Assembly (NCBI GenBank): GCA_003663295.1
Contig: QMZS01000022.1
Coordinates: forward strand, 1 to 11,538
Length of the DNA stretch: 11,538 bases
DNA from: Candidatus Aenigmatarchaeota archaeon
Lineage (GTDB): Archaea > Aenigmatarchaeota > Aenigmatarchaeia > QMZS01
Reading direction: 5' to 3'
The notes under the pieces are model-generated. The model saw nothing but the letters and a program-made list of their open reading frames with translations, was not told where the DNA came from and did no database searches. Of this stretch, positions 1 to 7,452 are shown piece by piece. Made by a program: the position numbers and the translations under genes. Position 1 is the stretch's first letter. Every line of letters starts with the position of its first letter.

Positions 1-1
1 A

Positions 2-3000
2 ATTTACCACAATGGAAGCACAATTCCTAATTGGTCAAGAACAAATAATATTGAAATAAATGAAAAAGTTGGTTATGGTGTTTATGCTGTTAATTTTGAC
101 GGAACTCCGGCAGAAAATATTACTATTAATTACATTACTGTAAACCAGAATGCAACAAGTTGTGATTTTAATTTGAGTTCTTATGATGTTGATACAGTTG
201 ATGGAAAGAAAGTCTGTGATATTCATTTAAACCCAATTTATTTAATAGGCGGAGAACCAATTACTCCAATATTACAATTATTTTTATGGGATAATACAAT
301 GCAGAATGCCACTCCTTTAAGTATATCTAATACTACTGAATATAATTCAACCAGCAAGCCAGATAATTATAATAAATGGATAAATTTAACTTTTAATGCA
401 ACAAATGGAACATTTACAAATGCAACAGCATGGTGGACTGTGAATGATTCTGAAATAGATGGTGAAGAATTTTTATTGGTTGATTGGTATGATAATGGAA
501 ATTTATATAATTTAACACCGGGCAATACACATTCCAGTTGTGATTCCCCAACCCCAATTTACACTCAAATAACAATAGATTCTGATATTTTCCATGTATG
601 TAAGGAAATTGTGGACGGAGATATGTATTTTAAATGGAAGCAGCCAAGTTTATCCACACCCACAAAATATGTGGCTGGAGGTTCTTATAATCTTAAACCG
701 AATATTGCTGATATTGATCTTACTCCTTATTCTGGAATCTGGGGCACTAATTTCACATTTTCACTTAATGTATCGGATATTGACAGCGATACAACAAATT
801 TGACTCTTTGGGTTTTTGAAAATAAGACCGAAACCTGGGTGAATAGAGGTATGCAGAGCGTAAGCAATGAAACCGTGGAATTCAATTTAACTTCAGATAA
901 AAACTGGACAGGAACAAGCAGATTCTTATTTGAATATTTTGATTGCAACCAAAGCAATCTTTCCCAGAAATTCCATAGTTTAAGCAATACAACACCAATA
1001 AATTTTAATGTCTTTAAACATGACATTTCTATAATTTACAATGAATCTTTGGGTTGTTCAGGAAATGATTCAATTGTTTTTAGGAATGATTCAAGGATTC
1101 TTTCTGTTTGGGTGAATGATACCAATTCTTCAGATTCTGTTGAAGGCGCAAATTGTTCTTTATGGGTTGGTGGAATTTTTGCAAATTATACCAGGTCAAA
1201 CGCCAGCGGATTCTGCAATTTTAATTTTACACCCAATCAGAGTTTCTCTTTGGGACCTTCAAACTGGAAAATCGGAATATTTAATGACTCTTATTACAAT
1301 GAAAGGAATTCAACAGAATTAAACATTACACTCAGGGGAAACATCCATCCTGAAATAACAAATTCAGTCAATTTTTCTTTTTACAAAAATGAATCCACAA
1401 CTTTTTATGCGAGATTATTGAATGATTATGGGTTGCCTGTAGGAGAAATGGGTTATAATTGTTCTTTTTATATGGACAATACTTCCGTATTTATTGGGAA
1501 CGGCTTAACAAATAGTTCAGGGGGATGTTCTTTAGATTATGATGCTGAATGCAGTTTTGAAGTTGGACAAAGAACATTGATAGTGGTAATCAATAAAACC
1601 GGAGCGGACGATTATTACAATATTTCTAATAATCAAACCAATAAACCAGTATTGTTGCTTGGCAGGTTAAATTTAACCATTTTATCGCCTTTAGAAAGCG
1701 GTATTTATTATAAAGGACAAAATATAAGTATTAATTCTTCAGCAAAAGATAATTGCGGAGAAACTGTTAGTGGTGCAGATGTGACTTGGTATCTGGTAAA
1801 TAAATATAAACTCAATATTACTATTGAAGATAATTCAGGAAAAAACCGAATAAATTATCCAATAATTTTAAATGGAAGTTTTTTTGCGGACAGCGATTTT
1901 GAATTAATTGACTGGAAATTAAATAATACTCATCTCAGGTGGGGTGGAGAAACAATATCATTTTCAATATACCCGTGGATTTCAGCAGGAAAATCAGAAC
2001 TAAATAATAGTCAGGTATATATGGATAATTTGACCGAAATTGTTTTTTTGGTGAACATGACCGCGAGTGCCAGTAAAACTTTGGAAATAAATTTAAAAGA
2101 TTTCAATCCATCAACAAATGATCTTGGCTATAATATTTTAAATGCGGGTTTTGATTCAGGAGATTTTTCTTTATGGAGTGTTTCTTCATGCAGTTCTTGC
2201 ACTGAAAATGTTTCCTTTGAGAATGAAACCTATTTTGCGGATTTATCTGCGGATAACGGGATTGCGGAAATATTTCAAAATCTTCCAAATATCACAAAAA
2301 CAGACAAGATAAATATAAGTTATAAGGTTTGGGGTGAATTTTACGAAGGTATTGTTCATACAGGTAATTTTAGCTTGAATATAGGGAATTTTTCCTGTGA
2401 TTTGACACCTGCAGTTGATAATTACGGCGTTTATAATCCTTCTGAAAAACCCTGGATAGTAAAAACTTGTTCAGGTTCATATTCTTCAGCTGAAAATATT
2501 TCCATTTTCCTTAAAGATATTGGTAATGGAGGTCATTCATCTGATAATACCTATGCCCATATAAATTATATCTGCTTCGTTGATGATAACGGGGCTTGTG
2601 TAAATTACCATTCAGGAAATCCAACTCAATTAAATCTAACACATAGGAAACAAATCAGCGTGAATGTTAATGACACTTATTTATTGGAAGGAACTGAAGA
2701 TGTAGGTAAAAGGAAAATAATTGCGGATGCGGAGAAACAATTTTATGAACCCGATTCAGAAATGAGATATTTCAATTTAACAGGATTCTCTTATGTTAAG
2801 AATCTTACAATTGATTCTGATTATTGCACTCTTAATTCAACAGGATACCCTTTGCAATATCGGTGTATGGTAAACGCGAGTTTATCTTTGCAGTGCATGG
2901 TAGCGGATAATTATACCAATAAAGGAATTGTTGATTATTCAGTGGATTTTTATAATTCAACCCATTTGTTAATAGGAAATAATACCACAAATTCGCAGGG

Positions 3001-6000
3001 AGTCGCAGTTAAGGAATCGCAGATATATGGAGCAAATACATACCCTTTTTCATGCAATATAACTGATCAATCAGATATTTTTTATAAGGTTGCAGAAACT
3101 GTTGGCCTGGTGGTTAAGGCTATTGTGGAAGGCGGGAATACCACCGCTGAATTAAACTTAACTCCTGAATATTTTAGAGCATCAAATATCACCATTGTTA
3201 ATAATGTTACGCAAAACATGACTTTTGTTTTAATAAATAATGGGACTGGGGATATGTACAATCCGGTTATAAATATTTCTTCTATTGCGGGGATATATAT
3301 CCTGGAACTTGTTTGCAATCCAATCCAAACTGGAGAGAATTGCACAAATTTATTTAATATAATAATAACTTCGGAAGCGGACACTGGAAACAGGACAATA
3401 GGGTTTAATGTTACATGGCAAAATGGGGATGCTACTTATGATACCGTTAATAAAAATATAACGATATTTGTTGATCCAAACAAACAATTGGAATTTGTTG
3501 AAAACAATATTTCTCTTTCTGTGCCAATTACTTCAGATAGGACAACAAATTTTACAATACAGAATTACGGTAATGTTAATTTAACAAATATGGTTATAAA
3601 CCTGACGGGAGATAATTCTTCAACTTTTATAAATCTGATATCTTTCAGCAACAATACTTTTGATTTGGAACGCGGGGGAGAAGAAACAATATTTATGACT
3701 ATGAATGCATCAACTCTTGATACTTCCTGGATAGGAACTTATAATCTAAATATTACAGCAAATGTCAGTAATTGTCTGGATTGTTTAAAGATATTACCAT
3801 TTAATTTAACTATAACTCCTCTGGATTGGGATGCAACTCCTTTAACCTTAAATAAAACCGTTGGTTTGAAAGCAGAGGTAAATAAATTAGGCGAAATAGT
3901 GATTGATAATAAAAAAAATATTGACTTTGATTTCAATTTATCGATTACCAAAAAGTTAGGAACTTCATTGGATTATCTAACTCTAAATGATACTTATAAA
4001 GCAACTCAGTTTTCGATTACTGTGACTAATAATATGGAAAGGATTGTTGAAATATTTTATAATACGAGTGTTGACCCTGAGGCCATAGGAACCTATAATT
4101 ACACTCTCAAAGTTGAGAATCTGGATTCAGACGCTCCTGATTTTATAAATATTTCCCTCTTTTTTGAAATAATCAATTTTACTGTGGATATTATTAGTCC
4201 AAACGAGACAACTCCGGTTGCGGATGTGAACGTAAATGATACTTTGAAGCTTAGTGTAAAAGCTTTGTCTGGAAGCGCTTCTGTTACTGGAAATATGAGT
4301 TGGGCGGTTTTGGTTGGAGGAAATAATTGCAATGTTGTTAATAATTCATACAATTATGGCGATGAATTGTGGCATATTAATTGCACAGCTCCAAATGTTA
4401 CAAATAATATAATTGAGAATGATTTGGAAGTTACAGGAACCTATGATGTGAATGGCGTGGTGTTGTCTGATTTGGAAGAAGATGCAGTAATTTATGTTGA
4501 TTCTATTTCCCCTTGGTTTTCAAATATCAGCGCTGATTTTATAAATAATGATACTTATACGCAGGATTATGTGGTTTTTGAAGTGAATATCACAGATAAT
4601 AAAAATATAAGTTCTGTTAGAGCTAAGGTGACCCATATTAACAGCGGACAATCATGGAATTTAGGTTTAAGCAATTATACTGAAACTTATCTTTCAGCTG
4701 AAAATAAGTTTGATAAAAGAAATTTTGTTTTCAATTTTTCAAGACCTGAATATACAGGCGATTATGATATAATTGTTTATGCAAATGACACTACCGCAGG
4801 AAATGCTGAGAGCAATAAGACGGGATGGTTTGATATTTATATTCCTGTACAGGTTTCAGGCAATTTGGCAGATCCAAAGGGAACGCCAATAGATGCAAAT
4901 TTCACATTTTATAGGGACGGATATGATTTGGAGGAGATTTACAAGATGCATGAAAATAACACGGAGACCAGTAAGATATATAACTGGACTTTGCACAAAA
5001 GAAAATATAATATAAAAGTTGATTTATTTGGTCAGGAAATAGTTTTGCATGATGCGGATTTCAATAATTCTAATAACACCAATAATCCTTTTAAGTTTGA
5101 TTATTATCCAAATTATACAAGTCTTCCTTTAGTGCATGCAGGGTTGCCCAATACGGTTGGGACGGCCATATTAGGAATTGTAATTGAGACAAATTTAACT
5201 GAGAATGTTGACTTTACTATTGATTTTGAGCAGGCGCTTATGGCAGCAATAGTTGCAGGTAAGACTATAAAGAATGTAAATAATCTTGAAGTTCTTGTGT
5301 GCCATGATTGGAACTATGCAACCCAACAATGCAATTCTTCTTCTGATTACCTTGATAGAAATCTTGATCCTTCAGCCAATATATTTGAATTTAATACCAC
5401 TCAACTTTCTGCATTCATAATTGCTGAAGCCTGTTATTCTGGCGCATCTTTGATTGACTGTAGTGGATATTATTATACACCACCCGGCGATTCAGGCACA
5501 AGTTCACCAAGCGGAAGTTCAGGGAGTCCTGGAGGTTCAACGGATTTAGAAATTTCAACTTGCGGAGATGGTGTTTGCGAAGTTGGAGAAAATTACCAGA
5601 ACTGTCCTCAGGATTGCCCTTTAGATGATTTCCCTTTAATTGTGGATACAAATCTCGCAAATGTAAGAATATTTCAGGGAGATTCAAGAAACTATCAGAT
5701 TTCTTTAAAGAGCAGAATGAGTTCTGATGTTGAAGTGGGTTTGGAAATTACAGGCACTCTGAAAGAAATATTAAGTTTAGGTTCTACAAGAAAAGTTATA
5801 TCGCCAGATGGAATGGAAGAGATACCGCTTTATCTTACAATCCCTATAAATCAAAGCACTGGAATTTATGGGGGAAATATTGCGCTTAGAGTTGGAGCCC
5901 AGATTAAAAATGTTCCAATCTCAATCACAGTTCTTGAAAAAGCAACCGCAGTGTTTTCTGTTGGACTGGAACTTGCGACAAAGGAAATAAATCCCGGAGA

Positions 6001-7450
6001 TAATCTTGAATTCCTTGTTAAATTAATTAATCTCGGAGAAAAGAATTTGTTGCCAATAAATTTGACTTATATAATTAAAGAGCAGAAAACTGGAAAAATA
6101 ATGGGTGAAGTGAATACTTCAGTGATTTTAGAGACAACAAAGATAATAAGAGAGAGCATACCATTGAATATTACTGAAAAAGGTTATTATAATTTAGAAA
6201 TTTGGGCAATATATTATGATAGAGGGATTATGGATGTAGAAACCTTCGAAGTAGTCAGGCCGTTACTTGAAACTCCCTGGATGATTGGTCTTATTTTAAT
6301 GGCTTTGTTGATAGGTATTATTGTAGGTTTGACTTATGTTTGGCGTTATTATGTTATCTGGAAGAAAGAAAGGGAAAAAGAAGAAAGATATTTATATCCT
6401 TTAGATTATAGAAAAGTTCCAAGAGAAGGATTTAAAATTGGAAAATTTGCTGGAACTGATAATTATTGTTATTATGATCCTAAGGATTTGACAACCCATC
6501 TCATATCCGCAGGAGCAACGGGTGCAGGGAAATCTGTATCCGCTTCGGTAATTGCTGAGGAAGCTCTTGATAAAAATATTCCCATAATTGTTTTCGACCC
6601 GACAGCGCAATGGACTGGTTTTGTGAAAGCATGCAAAGACACAAATCTTACAAGAAAATATAAGGAATTTGGTATGAGTGATTTTGATATAAAATCTTAT
6701 CCTGGATTGATTTATGATGTTGAAAAACCAGATTTTGAATTAAAAATAAAAGAATTTATAAACCCCGGGGAAATGACAATTTTTTGTTTGAATAAATTAA
6801 AATCCGGGGAATATGACCAAGCAGTTGATCATATAATTAAGTCCATCTTTGGAGAGACTTGGGAAGAAACTTCTGATTTAAGATTGTTGCTAGTTTTTGA
6901 TGAAGTTCATAGGTTGCTTGAAAAATATGGAGGAACTGGCGGTTATGTTGCTCTTGAAAAAGCGGCGAGGGAATTTAGGAAATGGGGTATAGGAATTATA
7001 ATGTGTTCGCAGGTATTAGCGGATTTTAAATCAGCAATATCTGGCAATGTTCTTACCGAAATTCAATTAAATACAAAATCTTTAGTGGATATAGAGAAAG
7101 TAAAGACAAAATATGGAGAACAATATTCACAGAGAATTACAAGGATGGGGGTTGGAGCAGGGCTGATGCAGTATCCAAAATATAATAATGGTAAACCTTT
7201 CTTTGTTGAGTTTAGACCAACAAAACACAACCCTCATAAAATTACCAAAGCTGAGTTAGATTTATATAAAACCAATATAGAAAAGTTGAAGTTAATTGAA
7301 GCTAAGATAAAAGGTTTGAAAGAACGCAAAATATATGCTGAGGATTATGAACTTGACTTTAAACTTGCTATGAAAAAACTTAAGACTGGAAATTTCAGAA
7401 TGGTTGAGATATATATAACTTCTCTTGAGAAGTCGCTTGAGAAAGTCTGA
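2..7450 (+). CDS. Giant glycosylated surface protein fused through one TM helix to a HerA/DUF87-type ATPase (5'-partial)
   Basis: The reading frame is open from the first bases, so the true start lies upstream; the TTG at 173 is not a convincing start. Residues here count from the first visible codon (2482 seen). Residues 1 to about 1825 are beta-rich modules crowded with N-X-S/T sequons: Ig-like repeats with paired cysteines (about 367-443 and 470-547), a jelly-roll-like module (about 706-868), NEW3/CARDB-like stretches (about 1060-1395) and a module ending FNTTQLSAF. A Gly/Ser/Pro linker (1827-1847), a four-Cys module (C1854, C1859, C1868, C1872) and two juxtamembrane Ig-like domains (about 1880-2084) follow. 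One TM helix spans about 2093-2114, with basic residues after it, giving N-outside topology. The cytoplasmic part is a P-loop ATPase: Walker A GATGAGKS (2171-2178), Walker B LLLVFDE (D2300, E2301) and a downstream MCSQ (Q2337). Related ATPases pump DNA or protein. The substrate is unknown, and the fusion matches no named protein I can recall. Confidence -1.
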   Translation: MYHNGSTIPNWSRTNNIEINEKVGYGVYAVNFDGTPAENITINYITVNQNATSCDFNLSSYDVDTVDGKKVCDIHLNPIYLIGGEPITPILQLFLWDNTMQNATPLSISNTTEYNSTSKPDNYNKWINLTFNATNGTFTNATAWWTVNDSEIDGEEFLLVDWYDNGNLYNLTPGNTHSSCDSPTPIYTQITIDSDIFHVCKEIVDGDMYFKWKQPSLSTPTKYVAGGSYNLKPNIADIDLTPYSGIWGTNFTFSLNVSDIDSDTTNLTLWVFENKTETWVNRGMQSVSNETVEFNLTSDKNWTGTSRFLFEYFDCNQSNLSQKFHSLSNTTPINFNVFKHDISIIYNESLGCSGNDSIVFRNDSRILSVWVNDTNSSDSVEGANCSLWVGGIFANYTRSNASGFCNFNFTPNQSFSLGPSNWKIGIFNDSYYNERNSTELNITLRGNIHPEITNSVNFSFYKNESTTFYARLLNDYGLPVGEMGYNCSFYMDNTSVFIGNGLTNSSGGCSLDYDAECSFEVGQRTLIVVINKTGADDYYNISNNQTNKPVLLLGRLNLTILSPLESGIYYKGQNISINSSAKDNCGETVSGADVTWYLVNKYKLNITIEDNSGKNRINYPIILNGSFFADSDFELIDWKLNNTHLRWGGETISFSIYPWISAGKSELNNSQVYMDNLTEIVFLVNMTASASKTLEINLKDFNPSTNDLGYNILNAGFDSGDFSLWSVSSCSSCTENVSFENETYFADLSADNGIAEIFQNLPNITKTDKINISYKVWGEFYEGIVHTGNFSLNIGNFSCDLTPAVDNYGVYNPSEKPWIVKTCSGSYSSAENISIFLKDIGNGGHSSDNTYAHINYICFVDDNGACVNYHSGNPTQLNLTHRKQISVNVNDTYLLEGTEDVGKRKIIADAEKQFYEPDSEMRYFNLTGFSYVKNLTIDSDYCTLNSTGYPLQYRCMVNASLSLQCMVADNYTNKGIVDYSVDFYNSTHLLIGNNTTNSQGVAVKESQIYGANTYPFSCNITDQSDIFYKVAETVGLVVKAIVEGGNTTAELNLTPEYFRASNITIVNNVTQNMTFVLINNGTGDMYNPVINISSIAGIYILELVCNPIQTGENCTNLFNIIITSEADTGNRTIGFNVTWQNGDATYDTVNKNITIFVDPNKQLEFVENNISLSVPITSDRTTNFTIQNYGNVNLTNMVINLTGDNSSTFINLISFSNNTFDLERGGEETIFMTMNASTLDTSWIGTYNLNITANVSNCLDCLKILPFNLTITPLDWDATPLTLNKTVGLKAEVNKLGEIVIDNKKNIDFDFNLSITKKLGTSLDYLTLNDTYKATQFSITVTNNMERIVEIFYNTSVDPEAIGTYNYTLKVENLDSDAPDFINISLFFEIINFTVDIISPNETTPVADVNVNDTLKLSVKALSGSASVTGNMSWAVLVGGNNCNVVNNSYNYGDELWHINCTAPNVTNNIIENDLEVTGTYDVNGVVLSDLEEDAVIYVDSISPWFSNISADFINNDTYTQDYVVFEVNITDNKNISSVRAKVTHINSGQSWNLGLSNYTETYLSAENKFDKRNFVFNFSRPEYTGDYDIIVYANDTTAGNAESNKTGWFDIYIPVQVSGNLADPKGTPIDANFTFYRDGYDLEEIYKMHENNTETSKIYNWTLHKRKYNIKVDLFGQEIVLHDADFNNSNNTNNPFKFDYYPNYTSLPLVHAGLPNTVGTAILGIVIETNLTENVDFTIDFEQALMAAIVAGKTIKNVNNLEVLVCHDWNYATQQCNSSSDYLDRNLDPSANIFEFNTTQLSAFIIAEACYSGASLIDCSGYYYTPPGDSGTSSPSGSSGSPGGSTDLEISTCGDGVCEVGENYQNCPQDCPLDDFPLIVDTNLANVRIFQGDSRNYQISLKSRMSSDVEVGLEITGTLKEILSLGSTRKVISPDGMEEIPLYLTIPINQSTGIYGGNIALRVGAQIKNVPISITVLEKATAVFSVGLELATKEINPGDNLEFLVKLINLGEKNLLPINLTYIIKEQKTGKIMGEVNTSVILETTKIIRESIPLNITEKGYYNLEIWAIYYDRGIMDVETFEVVRPLLETPWMIGLILMALLIGIIVGLTYVWRYYVIWKKEREKEERYLYPLDYRKVPREGFKIGKFAGTDNYCYYDPKDLTTHLISAGATGAGKSVSASVIAEEALDKNIPIIVFDPTAQWTGFVKACKDTNLTRKYKEFGMSDFDIKSYPGLIYDVEKPDFELKIKEFINPGEMTIFCLNKLKSGEYDQAVDHIIKSIFGETWEETSDLRLLLVFDEVHRLLEKYGGTGGYVALEKAAREFRKWGIGIIMCSQVLADFKSAISGNVLTEIQLNTKSLVDIEKVKTKYGEQYSQRITRMGVGAGLMQYPKYNNGKPFFVEFRPTKHNPHKITKAELDLYKTNIEKLKLIEAKIKGLKERKIYAEDYELDFKLAMKKLKTGNFRMVEIYITSLEKSLEKV
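1100..1640 (+). repeat. Two adjacent Ig-like repeats in the ectodomain, each with a cysteine pair
   Basis: Two consecutive modules of about 80 residues share a pattern: a loop with N-D, then a strand with N-C-S, a T-[RN]-S-x-S-G-x-C turn, a hydrophobic strand ending in I, and a Y-Y-N-x-x-N-x-T end. The paired cysteines are C385/C405 in the first copy and C487/C509 in the second, counted from the first visible codon. A more distant third copy without the first cysteine lies near nt 2895-3090 (V-D-F-Y-N-S-T, then T-N-S-Q-G). The pattern resembles bacterial Ig-like (Big) modules, in which a T-x-x-x-G turn follows a V-x-F-Y strand. Duplication within the gene is the simplest explanation. Confidence -1.
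6440..7300 (+). other. HerA/VirB4/FtsK-superfamily ATPase domain inside the giant gene
   Basis: This segment encodes the cytoplasmic motor core. In order it shows a short strand region ending LTTHLISAG, Walker A GATGAGKS (nt 6512-6535), Walker B LLLVFDEVHRLL (Asp codon at 6899, Glu at 6902), then REFRKWGIGIIMCSQ. The last block fits the DUF87/HerA pattern in which an RK-x-G-[IV]-G strand leads to a Q-containing sensor motif. The helix between Walker B and the sensor, and the V-L-T-E-I-Q-L-N strand after it, also fit HerA-like folds. The HAS-barrel N-terminal domain of classical HerA is not evident: only about 55 residues separate the membrane helix from the P-loop. A VirD4/VirB4-like or CedB-like membrane motor is thus as likely as a HerA-NurA-type end-resection motor. 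No nuclease partner (NurA) is present in the window. The superfamily call is firm; the subfamily is open. Confidence -1.
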
Positions 7451-7452
7451 TT

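Noticed and set aside
173..7450. TTG at 173 as the start of the giant gene
   Set aside because: The same frame is open with protein-like, sequon-bearing sequence back to nt 2, so the gene begins outside the window.
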